From: Bdellovibrionales bacterium RIFCSPHIGHO2_01_FULL_40_29
Lineage (GTDB): Bacteria; Bdellovibrionota; Bdellovibrionia; Bdellovibrionales; Bdellovibrionaceae
Length of the DNA stretch: 64,000 bases
Assembly (NCBI GenBank): GCA_001771815.1
Contig: MEPU01000013.1
Coordinates: 496,001-560,000 of the forward strand
Direction: 5' to 3'
Shown: in pieces, positions 50,612 through 59,141 of the stretch
Layout: each line of letters starts with the position of its first letter
How positions within the stretch are numbered: position 1 is the first letter of the stretch
Position numbers and translations under genes: made by a program
Notes under the pieces: model-generated
The model's database searches: none
What the model was told of the DNA's origin: nothing
What the model saw: only the letters and a program-made list of their open reading frames with translations

Positions 50612-53424
50612 CAGTGCTTATGACTTTGGCTTTTTGTTGGCCAAAGCTCAGTCCAATGCGGAGGCTGTCCCGAAGTTGTTTCGGATTGGGTGACTTCATC
50701 TAATGCAGTCTTTGTGACCATAACTTTTTCAAGTGCTGTTTCTGATAAGGCTTTACCGCAGGCATCCTGGATAGCTTCGGCATCGATACTGTGAAAATGA
50801 TAAATCTCTGAAGGTCTGCCACATTTTGAATGTTTACGAACGGCACAGCTTTCTTGGCGAACGCCAACAATGGAACCTAAATTATCCAATAGCCCCGCTT
50901 CACCGTCGTGAACGCTGACAATTGGAATGCGACGACCCGAAACAGTCATCAGATCGGTTGATCCCACTTCGCCTGATTTATTCAGGTACAAATTGGGATT
51001 AATTCCCAATTCTGTTCGCAAGTAATGGTAGTCATTTTCATGAGCCAATATTCCACACAGAAGATCTGACGATGTGACAGCAATCACATTGGCATAAATT
51101 CCGCGAGTGAGTAAATACTCGGAGGCCTTAATGGCTTCGGCAACCATGGCTCCCATTCCAAAAATATTAACCACATTGTCACCAGGTTCGTATCCCGCAT
51201 AACCACGATAATCAATCAGGTGATAAGCGCCTTTTAAAACTTCGTCGCGAATTTGAGTTAAAATTTCAGATTCGCTGACAGAGGCTATGTCTTCTTCGTT
51301 GGTGGCGCCGTTGATTGGAAACTCAGCGCGAGACAAGGGGACGGTGGTATCTGTTTTAAAGCGAGATTGTTTGGTTAAAAATTTCATCATGTCTTTTTGT
51401 TCAATACCACGAGTGACCAAACGCAAAAGCGTTCCGCAGCGACCGGCATTATCATTTAATACATGACGTTTCATGGTGTCTGATAAAATCCAATCCACTT
51501 CGATGCAGTAGAACGGCTCCCAAGTGATTTGATTTGGAATTTGAAAATCAGATTTCCAACCGTGCTGCGCGCCTTCCGGTGAAAGCGTCACGCCGGATGG
51601 GGTTCCAACGCAGATGAAGCTGGATTTCCAATAAAGATTGTAAAAATACTGATCCAAAGCGCGCTTGATAAAGAAATCATAAACCGTCATTAATGGCATA
51701 ATCGGAACGCCAATAATATCGCGCATTTTTCCAAATGAACCCACGCAAGACATCACATTGCCTTCAGCAATTTCAAATCGCAAGAAGCGATCGGAAACAT
51801 CTTCGCCAGGAACTAAATCGGGAAGCTTATTGTCTTTAACTCCGAGATCCGTTTCTAAATCCGCAACAACCGGAGCTCCAAAAATTTTACCGTCCATAGC
51901 GGGATTTAAATTTGTAGATGTTCCAACATCGGGTGCCATTGTCATGAAAAGCTCGCCAGGAATTTTCCATTTTTTCTCGAGCTCAACTGTTATTTTACCT
52001 GAATCCGAGTTGGCAATACGTGTGAGTTTTGCAGTGAGCTGACCCAGCATCCACTGGGTGTGGGGATAGCTGGCCATTTTTGTATTGATATCTAATTTTT
52101 CAGGAATCCCACCAGCTTTTTCAATTTCAGCTGTAAAGAATTTAATATTTTTTTCTTTAATAGAGTTTTGTTCTTTGAATTCAGATAAGAGCTTGTCGCC
52201 ACGATCTTTTAAAAATTTACCTTCATTTGATTTTGCATCAAAATTTGCAAAAAGAATTTCGCCTTTTAATCCTTGTTTTGCGCGTAATTCTTCGATTTCT
52301 TCGGCAGAGGTCAGCGCCGAGTGATTACCCGGAGCGGCAGCCATTTTTAATCCCCAACCTTTTAAAGTGTGGGCGATAATGATTGTGGGTTTTCGTTTTG
52401 ATTCTTTGGATTTTAACATGGCCTCTGCAAGTAGAATCATGTCGTGACCACCGAAATCTCGGAATGAATCATAAAGCTCTTGATCCGTAACGCTTTCAAT
52501 AAATTTTTTCATGGTCGGGTGTTCTTTGACGATTCCTTTTTTTAAGGCCTTCATGTCTTGCACAAGTAAAAGCGCTTGCAGCTCATAGTCTTGCAATTCG
52601 TTTTCTAAGAAATTTTTAAAAACGTCGCCACCGGGTTTTTTAAATAAAGCCTGACGTTTGGCTCCGTGCCGAACTTGGATAACTTCCCAACCGTTGGCGG
52701 CCATGGTGCGTTCGATGCGAAGGGCATCGGTACCATGCATTTGTTTTTCGTTGATGATGCGGTGGCCATCAAGGGATTGGCGATTGTAGTCGACAATCCA
52801 AGTCAGGTTTCCAATTTCACGATCAGCAAAATCGGGAACAGCTTCATACATCGAGCCTTCGCGAAATTCAGAATCACCAGTCAGCGCCCAAAAATGGGCT
52901 TCAGGAATATTGTAGTTATGTTCTTTTGCAAATCGATACGCTAAAGCCAGATAGCCCGCTTGAACTGGTGGGATGCCAACAGTTCCTGAAGGGAAAAAAT
53001 TGTGGTGATCAGAATCATAAGCGGAATGGTACGATTGAAATACAGGTTCGCCATTTTTTGAATATTTACGCAAGCCCATCATGGCCGTATTTTTTTGATC
53101 TTCTGTTAATTTTGAAAAATCAGGATTTAAAAATAAATCCAATAAATAATTATAGGAGTGATCTGTTGGTGAGGCATGGGGTTTGTTGGCGATATGATCA
53201 AAACCCGTTTTCACTAATAAATGAAGCGCGCCCATTATGTGCAAAGCGCTGGCGCTGCCGGCGGCATGACCGCCAATTTTGGGATCACCTTTTTCTTTAT
53301 CGGCGCGGATGTTGGCTTGATAAATCATTTGCGTCGCGAAGTAATGCGCACGGCGCGCAATGGATTCTAAAGTTTCGCGATTGGTCTCTTTGAGGGCATT
53401 AACAGGGGTGGTTTTCATGGACAC
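50611..53424 (-). CDS. aceE: Pyruvate dehydrogenase E1 component, homodimeric AceE type
   Basis: Thiamine-diphosphate enzyme that decarboxylates pyruvate and passes the acetyl unit to an E2 lipoyl protein. The N-terminal transketolase-like half has GGHAAGSASALHIMGALHLL and YHSAYDSDHHNFFPSGTVG. The ThDP motif is LTGDSEFREGSMYEAV...WIVDYNRQSLDGHR (GDxxFREG...N). The central pyrimidine domain shows MTMAPDVGTSTNLNP and VGTPSGVTLSPEGAQHGW. At 937 residues it is slightly longer than E. coli AceE (887). GTG 53424 is preferred over ATG 53418 because GAGGAG lies 6 nt ahead of it. No E2 or E3 gene is adjacent. Paralogous 2-oxoacid E1 functions cannot be excluded. Confidence 0.85.
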   Translation of the reverse strand: MSMKTTPVNALKETNRETLESIARRAHYFATQMIYQANIRADKEKGDPKIGGHAAGSASALHIMGALHLLVKTGFDHIANKPHASPTDHSYNYLLDLFLNPDFSKLTEDQKNTAMMGLRKYSKNGEPVFQSYHSAYDSDHHNFFPSGTVGIPPVQAGYLALAYRFAKEHNYNIPEAHFWALTGDSEFREGSMYEAVPDFADREIGNLTWIVDYNRQSLDGHRIINEKQMHGTDALRIERTMAANGWEVIQVRHGAKRQALFKKPGGDVFKNFLENELQDYELQALLLVQDMKALKKGIVKEHPTMKKFIESVTDQELYDSFRDFGGHDMILLAEAMLKSKESKRKPTIIIAHTLKGWGLKMAAAPGNHSALTSAEEIEELRAKQGLKGEILFANFDAKSNEGKFLKDRGDKLLSEFKEQNSIKEKNIKFFTAEIEKAGGIPEKLDINTKMASYPHTQWMLGQLTAKLTRIANSDSGKITVELEKKWKIPGELFMTMAPDVGTSTNLNPAMDGKIFGAPVVADLETDLGVKDNKLPDLVPGEDVSDRFLRFEIAEGNVMSCVGSFGKMRDIIGVPIMPLMTVYDFFIKRALDQYFYNLYWKSSFICVGTPSGVTLSPEGAQHGWKSDFQIPNQITWEPFYCIEVDWILSDTMKRHVLNDNAGRCGTLLRLVTRGIEQKDMMKFLTKQSRFKTDTTVPLSRAEFPINGATNEEDIASVSESEILTQIRDEVLKGAYHLIDYRGYAGYEPGDNVVNIFGMGAMVAEAIKASEYLLTRGIYANVIAVTSSDLLCGILAHENDYHYLRTELGINPNLYLNKSGEVGSTDLMTVSGRRIPIVSVHDGEAGLLDNLGSIVGVRQESCAVRKHSKCGRPSEIYHFHSIDAEAIQDACGKALSETALEKVMVTKTALDEVTQSETTSGQPPHWTELWPTKSQSHKH

Positions 53425-53479
53425 GGGGGTCTCCTCTTTTTAGCCTGATTTTAGAGTAAAGACTTTAGTATTTTGGGGA

Positions 53480-54361
53480 TTAACTTTCAATGACAAAATC
53501 CCAGCGGATTTTGACGGTACCGTCAGATTCAATAATCCCTTTAGGAGGGTTAGGAAACGGTGCGGCTGCGCGAAAAGCTTCAACGGCCGCGTCATCTAAG
53601 TCGCGAAATCCTGACTCTCCGATGACTTGAACCTTCATTAAAGTGCCCTTGTTATCCAGAATAATCACTAAACGGGTGATTTTGTCGGCCTCGGAGGCAA
53701 TTGTTCGATCGCGGCGAATAATCTTTGCGAACTTTTCTCGAACTTTTGGCTGCCACCACTGATTTAATTGGATGCGCATGCGGTGATAGTATCCGTAATA
53801 CTTGTATTCTTTCGTATTGAGTTTTGTGACCAAGCTTTCATCCACATTGGCTAAATGATCATTTGTGGTGGGCGTGCTTCCCGGACCAGTTGCGGCTTGC
53901 TCTTTGGAAAACTTTTTAAGTTCTCGGGCCATGTCTTGTTTTACTAAAGTGGCATAGGGATCAAAATCTTGATCAAATAATTTGGAATTTGTTGGTTTTG
54001 GTTTCACGGCTTTTTGGGCCTGTTGCGCCGATTTATTCTCGGAGCCAGGCTTTGTAGCATTCGTAAAAGTTTCTCCGCGTTTTGCTTTTGTTTCTTTGGC
54101 GACAGCATTATTTTTTTCACCGTAAAATTTGGCATTCACAGTGATCTGTTCATTGGCATCTGATTGGACGATTACTTTCGAATCTTCTTTGTCTTGCAGC
54201 AGACGAATTTCTTCCGGAGTCAGTAGCGAAATTTCAACAGCGGATTCCGGGGTGCTCGAAGGAATTTTCAAAGTGCTGATGGCAAACAAAAGAAGAAAGA
54301 AAACGACGTGAAACGTGATGGAAGTGAGCACATACGTTATGAATCTCGATCTACTTTTCAT
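53480..54361 (-). CDS. TonB-family energy-transducer-like protein
   Basis: A 293-residue inner-membrane protein with one N-terminal helix (FITYVLTSITFHVVFFLLLFAI). A proline-poor, Lys/Ala/Gln-rich periplasmic linker follows, then a C-terminal TonB-like domain: YYHRMRIQLNQWWQPKVREKF, ITRLVIILDNKGTLMKVQVIGESGFRDLDDAAVEAFRAAAPFPNPP and KIRWDFVIE. This is the TonB_C pattern in which the C-terminus contacts outer-membrane proteins. No exbB/exbD or TonB-dependent receptor is nearby, so it may serve a TolA/TonB-like role elsewhere. It lies downstream of aceE in reverse order and is divergent from the PP2C gene. Confidence 0.8.
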   Translation of the reverse strand: MKSRSRFITYVLTSITFHVVFFLLLFAISTLKIPSSTPESAVEISLLTPEEIRLLQDKEDSKVIVQSDANEQITVNAKFYGEKNNAVAKETKAKRGETFTNATKPGSENKSAQQAQKAVKPKPTNSKLFDQDFDPYATLVKQDMARELKKFSKEQAATGPGSTPTTNDHLANVDESLVTKLNTKEYKYYGYYHRMRIQLNQWWQPKVREKFAKIIRRDRTIASEADKITRLVIILDNKGTLMKVQVIGESGFRDLDDAAVEAFRAAAPFPNPPKGIIESDGTVKIRWDFVIES

Positions 54362-54487
54362 GATAGTGATTCCTTTACCACTAGACTATCGGAGGTTAGA
54401 CAGTTGATATGAAGGTTTAGGTGAGTGGTTTTTAGAAAGTATTTTGACAATTAGACGGAGGTCCAGTCACCCCCATCGGTCTGCTGT

Positions 54488-54516
54488 TTGACTTGGCGAA
54501 TTCAGCCAGCGAGAAT
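54488..54516 (+). promoter_or_regulatory. Candidate sigma-70 promoter for the PP2C gene
   Basis: TTGACT, a 17-nt spacer and GAGAAT (five and four of six to consensus). Transcription would start within a few bases of the ATG at 54525, which has no clear ribosome binding site, so the mRNA may be leaderless. Confidence 0.4.
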
Positions 54517-54524
54517 GTTTAATA

Positions 54525-55250
54525 ATGAGATTTCAATCGTGGTGTTTAACAGACAAAGGTTTAAAGCGTGAAGGCAATCAAGATTCATTTTTGATTGATG
54601 AGCGCCTGGGTTTGTTCATCGTTGCTGATGGGGTCGGTGGTCATCAAGGCGGAGAAGTGGCATCTGCGTTAGCGGTTGAAACAGTCCGCGAAGTTGTGGG
54701 CCATCCGAAAGCACATAAATTCACAGCCAAAGAAGTTTTGTATCAAGCCTTTGAAGAGGCCAGCCATCGTATTTTTGATCGCGCCACTGCCGAATTAAAA
54801 CTCAATGGCATGGGAACGACCATGGTTATGGGACTGATACGTGACAAAAAATTATATATCGCTAACGTCGGAGACAGTCGTTGCTATCTGTACCGCAAAC
54901 CTTATATCTGGCAGGTGACAGAAGATCATTCTTTGATCAATGAACAAATTCGATTGGGTCTTTTAACCGAAGAGCAGGCACATAAAACGGTTGGCAAAAA
55001 TGTAATCACTCGCAGTGTGGGTTTTGAACGTGATGTCTTTCCGGATGTTCTAGAACGAGAGGTCTCGAGCGGAGATATCTTTTTGTTTTGTTCGGATGGT
55101 CTGTCAGGAATGGTGACCGATCCGTTGATATGTCAGATTTTTAACCAAACTCCGGTTGATAAAGTAACACCAAAAATGATTGAGCAAGCCTTGGAGCATG
55201 GTGGAGATGATAACGTGACAGTTCTTGTCCTTCACTTTCAAGACGTGTAG
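54525..55250 (+). CDS. PP2C-family serine/threonine protein phosphatase
   Basis: Metal-dependent phosphatase (Stp1/PrpC type), expected to reverse Ser/Thr kinase signalling. All PPM motifs appear: LTDKGLKREGNQDSFLI, LFIVADGVGGHQGGEVAS (metal Asp-Gly), MGTTMVMGL, YIANVGDSRCYLYR, ITRSVGFE, IFLFCSDGLSGMV, and GGDDNVTVLVLHF. The 241 residues match bacterial members. No Hanks-type kinase is adjacent. The M23 peptidase gene starts 12 nt later on the same strand, as in other genomes where signalling and wall genes sit together. Confidence 0.94.
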   Translation: MRFQSWCLTDKGLKREGNQDSFLIDERLGLFIVADGVGGHQGGEVASALAVETVREVVGHPKAHKFTAKEVLYQAFEEASHRIFDRATAELKLNGMGTTMVMGLIRDKKLYIANVGDSRCYLYRKPYIWQVTEDHSLINEQIRLGLLTEEQAHKTVGKNVITRSVGFERDVFPDVLEREVSSGDIFLFCSDGLSGMVTDPLICQIFNQTPVDKVTPKMIEQALEHGGDDNVTVLVLHFQDV

Positions 55251-55262
55251 GGTAGAGCACTC

Positions 55263-56264
55263 ATGAGTGATTTGCGAAAAACAATAACAATTTATTTGGT
55301 GGCGAACGATGAAAGCCAAACCAAAAAACTGACGATGCCAATGAGCTATTTCAAAATCTCGGCGTTCATAGTTGCCGTATTTGTGATCTCGTTATTCGCA
55401 GGTCTTATTGATTATTTCGGGTTATTGGCTCAATCTCTGGAAAATAAAAAATTAAAAATCGAAAACCTCAATCTTCAAAAACAATTCCAAGTGGTTGAAG
55501 GAAAATTAGATACGCTGCAATCAGGTTTGGATCGCGTTGGCATGATGACCAGCAAATTGAAATTGATCACAGACACTCAAATGAAAGACCGCGCCGAAAA
55601 GTTGAATTTTCCAGCGCAAACGTCAGCGCCAGGAACTGATCCCACACAAGAGCGCATGAGCAACGAACAACTGATTCAGCAAGAACCATTGATAGCCAGC
55701 GAAAATCCAGTGAATACATTCAAGGGCGAAATCGCGACTGAAAAATCAACATCAAATTACGCAACCCTAGTGATCCGCATTGATGAAGCCGTCAAAGATT
55801 CAGCGCTGAAAGAACAATCCGTCATCGAATTATGGGAAATGCTTTCAGATCGCCAAAGTTTGCTGTCAGCAACCCCCTATATAAAACCCGCACGTGGCCC
55901 GATCGGTTCGCGTTTTGGATACCGCATCGATCCTATTAACGGCCGCCAAAAAATGCATGCCGGCGTCGACATCGTGGCCTCACCAGGCACCCCCGTTCGC
56001 GCCCCCGCAGACGGAGTCATCAGCTTCGCCGGATGGGATGAACAATTCGGAAAATTAGTTTCCATCGATCACGGTTACGGAGTCTTAACTCGTTATGCCC
56101 ACAACTCACAAATTTACGTGCAAGTCGGTCAAAAAGTTTCCAAGTTCGACGTCGTTTCCGCAACCGGGAATACCGGTCGATCTACGGGACCTCATTTGCA
56201 TTACGAGGTTCGCGTGAACGGTATTCCGGTGAATCCGATGAATTATATTTTGGATGAAGAGTAG
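55263..56264 (+). CDS. M23-family peptidoglycan endopeptidase
   Basis: Membrane-anchored LytM-type metallopeptidase. The N-terminal helix is ISAFIVAVFVISLFAGLIDYFG, then a coiled-coil segment (LENKKLKIENLNLQKQFQVVEGKLDTL), a linker, and the catalytic domain from residue ~210: GSRFGYRIDPINGRQKMHAGVDIVASPGTPV (HxxxD), with YAHNSQ and the HxH motif in GPHLHYEVRVNG. The zinc ligands are complete, so the enzyme should cut peptide cross-links. It could act in self wall remodelling or, in a predator, on prey wall. The 3' half has more C-ending codons than the 5' half. Confidence 0.93.
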   Translation: MSDLRKTITIYLVANDESQTKKLTMPMSYFKISAFIVAVFVISLFAGLIDYFGLLAQSLENKKLKIENLNLQKQFQVVEGKLDTLQSGLDRVGMMTSKLKLITDTQMKDRAEKLNFPAQTSAPGTDPTQERMSNEQLIQQEPLIASENPVNTFKGEIATEKSTSNYATLVIRIDEAVKDSALKEQSVIELWEMLSDRQSLLSATPYIKPARGPIGSRFGYRIDPINGRQKMHAGVDIVASPGTPVRAPADGVISFAGWDEQFGKLVSIDHGYGVLTRYAHNSQIYVQVGQKVSKFDVVSATGNTGRSTGPHLHYEVRVNGIPVNPMNYILDEE

Positions 56265-56394
56265 GGTTTTTTAATGACCAATCCAAAAATTCCGTAACCC
56301 GAGAGTCTATCGCAGATCCTTTCATTAATCCTAGTCATTTCAGCAGGTTACAAATTAAAATATTGTGTTATAGTCTTTTTATTCGGAGGTGTTT

Positions 56395-56583
56395 ATGACA
56401 TTACAAAATCCAAAAATAGGAAAAAAAGGTGCTCCTGCGAAAATCGCAGAAAAAGCAAACCGGCTGCGTCGACAGCCGCTTTCAAAAAAGATATTTGAAA
56501 TCGTAGATGAAAATTATAAAAATAATCTCAATAAAGAACCTCTGAAGAGATCGGCTAAATCGGATCAAGATATGGATTTGTAA
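56395..56583 (+). CDS. Small basic protein paired with a PIN-domain gene (possible antitoxin)
   Basis: A 62-residue lysine-rich protein (ATG 56395; GGAGG lies 5 nt upstream, and the track's GTG is two codons earlier). The sequence MTLQNPKIGKKGAPAKIAEKANRLRR followed by QPLSKKIFEIVDENYKNNLNKE gives a basic helical half and an acidic tail (SDQDMDL). It resembles no antitoxin family I can name. It ends directly before the PIN-domain gene with no gap, as antitoxin genes often do. Confidence 0.55.
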   Translation: MTLQNPKIGKKGAPAKIAEKANRLRRQPLSKKIFEIVDENYKNNLNKEPLKRSAKSDQDMDL

Positions 56584-57375
56584 ATGTCGCAACTTTGGGG
56601 GTATTCCGATCTTTACAATTTAATTGATCAGCGGCCTAATCTCAAATTAGGAATGATGATCGATACGAATCTTCTTATCGCAGCAACCTATGATTCTGAT
56701 GAAAATTATGAAAAGACAAAAGAGTTTTTAGATTTGGTTTTTGAAAATGAGATTCCACTCTACTGTAACGTCAATGTTAAAGCTGAGTTTCTTGAAATTC
56801 ATAGGCGAATTATTTTTACAGAGGCAATTGTTGGTTTTGCAGAGGTAATTGAAATTGGTAAACTTCCGCCGACCCTAGCCAGCAAGATTACAACCCTGAA
56901 TAATCGTATCACGAGGATAGAAAAAAAGAATACAGAGGAAAATCTGAATTCTCCCAAAGTTCTTCGACTTAGCGAAGCCGAAATCAAAGATTTCAAGCTT
57001 GAAATGCTTAGAGTTTCAAATTCTGGTGGTGAAAATCTTTGGTATGAACTTTGCGAATTACGAGTCGGTGATAAAATTAGCAGTCTTTGGGAAGAGACCA
57101 AAGAGGGGTTTGGCCTCAATTTCATTGGAACTAGGAAAGAGGACCAGGATAATCATCTAAAGCATGAACCTGATTGGAACAGGGCCACTGCGCTCATGGA
57201 AAAACAAGGTCTATCTAGTGCAGATGCCATGATCGTAAATATGTTTTTAGCTTCAAAATTTGATTTGCTTATAACAAGCGACAATGAAGTGGCAATTGCA
57301 ATTCTAAAAAATGGTAACATTCCACAAGGATGTATCGTACCAGAACGAGTTAAAATTATTATTCAAGGCATGTGA
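56584..57375 (+). CDS. PIN-domain ribonuclease-like protein (possible toxin), unusually long
   Basis: 263 residues, about twice a typical VapC. PIN acidic residues are visible: Asp in GMMIDTNLLIAATY, Glu in NVKAEFLEIHRR, and the C-terminal pair in GLSSADAMIVNMFLASKFDLLITSDNEVA. The third and fourth residues are followed by strand 5, as in PIN folds. About 130 residues separate the second and third positions, with helices such as LRLSEAEIKDFKLEMLRVS and GENLWYELCELRVGDK, so the insert may bind a partner or nucleic acid. It starts where the small basic gene ends. The likely activity is metal-dependent RNA cleavage, as in other PIN proteins; its target is unknown. Confidence 0.7.
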   Translation: MSQLWGYSDLYNLIDQRPNLKLGMMIDTNLLIAATYDSDENYEKTKEFLDLVFENEIPLYCNVNVKAEFLEIHRRIIFTEAIVGFAEVIEIGKLPPTLASKITTLNNRITRIEKKNTEENLNSPKVLRLSEAEIKDFKLEMLRVSNSGGENLWYELCELRVGDKISSLWEETKEGFGLNFIGTRKEDQDNHLKHEPDWNRATALMEKQGLSSADAMIVNMFLASKFDLLITSDNEVAIAILKNGNIPQGCIVPERVKIIIQGM

Positions 57376-57376
57376 T

Positions 57377-59071
57377 TTATTTTTCGCGAAGTTCTTGAAC
57401 CGCTTGCTTAAAAATAAGATTATCTGGAGAAAGTTCTAAGGCTTTCTGATAGTGCTTGAGGGCGTTGATTTTTTGATTTTGTCTTTCGTAAGCGTATCCT
57501 AAATTGTAGTAAGCCAAAGCATTTGTTTCATCTCGTTTTATAGCTTCAGTAAATAATTCAGATGCCTTTTCATAAAGATTCAATTTTGCATATATGGCGC
57601 CCAAATTATTGTATGAATTTGAAAAATAGGGATTCAGCTGAATGGCTTTTTCATAATAAAGTTTTGCTTGATCAAGCTGACTGCGATCATCATAGATTGC
57701 TGCTATATTATAATAACTTTGAGCATTCGGATTGATATTAATCGCTTTTTGTAAATTTATCAAAGCGCCTTCATTATCACCTTTATTCTTTAAAACTAAT
57801 GCTAAGGTGTTGTGGGCCATCAGGCTTTGTGGGTTTAAAGAAATATTCTGCTCAAGAAGCTTCTGTTCCGTAGAAAAGTTCTCTATATGATTCAGGCTAA
57901 GAACAAAAAATATGATCGCTACAATTATGCTAACGGCATAAAACCAAATTTTTTTAACTGATTTTCTAAATAAGAATTCAATAGTCGGTGCTAAAAATCC
58001 CAACATAGCAATGCCAAGCCAATGTTCAGCGACAAACGAATATCTAAAAAAGTATATTTCGAATAATCCCAAAACTGGAAACAAAAGACAAAATGATGTG
58101 AATAGACCAATCAGAGTAAGCGAAAATTTCTTTTTTAAAATCAAATAAACTGATCCTATCAGAATGGCGAATAGAATGAATGTCGGTAGATATGCAGCGA
58201 TAGAATTTTGAATCACCCATCGAGGGTGAACCAATGTCAGTGGATGTGGCCAAAATGTATTAAATAAATAGAAAAAATAGGTCTTACCGACCAAAGCGAA
58301 GCGAAACCACATCGATGGCTCAAGAATGAGCTCAGAATCAACAGTGGGGAATGCATTCTGTTCCCAAAAAATATTGATTAAACCTACTGCAAAAGTAATT
58401 AAAAAAAGAGGTCCCGTTAAAAGCACCACTTTTTTAATTGAACCAGCCTTAAATTTGAAAAAAAGATAGACGGCAAATAAAACCGTTAGCCCAACAAGTG
58501 ATACTTTAGATAAAAACGATAAAATTAAGAATATTGCGGATAGAAAATAATATTTATAATGATCTTTTTTTAAATATTGATCTGTGTTTTGTAGATATCT
58601 ATTTACAAACTCTATCCAAAACAATGTGGAAATCAAAGCAAACATATTGGCGAGGTTTGTTTTAATCTGAAAAATCCATACAACAACTTCCACATTCATT
58701 GGATGCAGTGCAAATAGCAAGGCAATCCACCATGCGGCTGCAAAACCCAATTTATTCAGAGTTTTCCAAACTAAAATTACGGTTGTGATGTAAAGAATCA
58801 AATTAACGATATGATAGCCGAAAGCCTCATTGCCAAAAGCTTGCTTGCAAATCCACAAAACACTGTATGCAACAGGCCAAAAATCAACAGTACTGTGCTG
58901 GGTCCAAATCTTTTTAAGGCCATTGGGATCACTCATCAATTTACTATTAAGAATATATGTAAAGTCATCCCATATAAATCCATAGGATAGGCTTTGGAAA
59001 TAAAGCAGAATAATTGCTAAAGCCAAGACGCTTGTTGCTAAAAATATAGTTTTTCTGTCTACAGAGAGCAC
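57377..59071 (-). CDS. TMTC-like membrane glycosyltransferase with C-terminal TPR repeats
   Basis: 564 residues: about ten hydrophobic helices (residues 8-395), then 4-5 tetratricopeptide repeats (NTLALVLKNKGDNEGALINLQKAININ, YYNIAAIYDDRSQLDQAKLYYEKAIQLNP, YNNLGAIYAKLNLYEKASELFTEAI). The N-terminal loop GFIWDDFTYI gives a DD pair in the first external loop, as in GT-C and TMTC proteins. The motif following strand 3 reads ALHPMNVEVVVWIFQIKTNL. The usual form is HPxHxExVAxxxxRxDLL, so the catalytic-looking residues are altered here. The GTG start has no clear ribosome binding site. It converges with the PIN gene, 1 nt between stops. Confidence 0.75.
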   Translation of the reverse strand: MLSVDRKTIFLATSVLALAIILLYFQSLSYGFIWDDFTYILNSKLMSDPNGLKKIWTQHSTVDFWPVAYSVLWICKQAFGNEAFGYHIVNLILYITTVILVWKTLNKLGFAAAWWIALLFALHPMNVEVVVWIFQIKTNLANMFALISTLFWIEFVNRYLQNTDQYLKKDHYKYYFLSAIFLILSFLSKVSLVGLTVLFAVYLFFKFKAGSIKKVVLLTGPLFLITFAVGLINIFWEQNAFPTVDSELILEPSMWFRFALVGKTYFFYLFNTFWPHPLTLVHPRWVIQNSIAAYLPTFILFAILIGSVYLILKKKFSLTLIGLFTSFCLLFPVLGLFEIYFFRYSFVAEHWLGIAMLGFLAPTIEFLFRKSVKKIWFYAVSIIVAIIFFVLSLNHIENFSTEQKLLEQNISLNPQSLMAHNTLALVLKNKGDNEGALINLQKAININPNAQSYYNIAAIYDDRSQLDQAKLYYEKAIQLNPYFSNSYNNLGAIYAKLNLYEKASELFTEAIKRDETNALAYYNLGYAYERQNQKINALKHYQKALELSPDNLIFKQAVQELREK

Positions 59072-59141
59072 GTCATTATGTTAACTGGATTTATTAGGAA
59101 TACAAATTCTTAGTATATAAAGTTTTGATTTTAAAGGCAGT

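Noticed and set aside
52085-53393. Plus-strand ORFs antisense to aceE (79, 92 and 155 aa)
   Set aside because: Shadow frames of a well-supported gene, without ribosome binding sites or recognisable domains.
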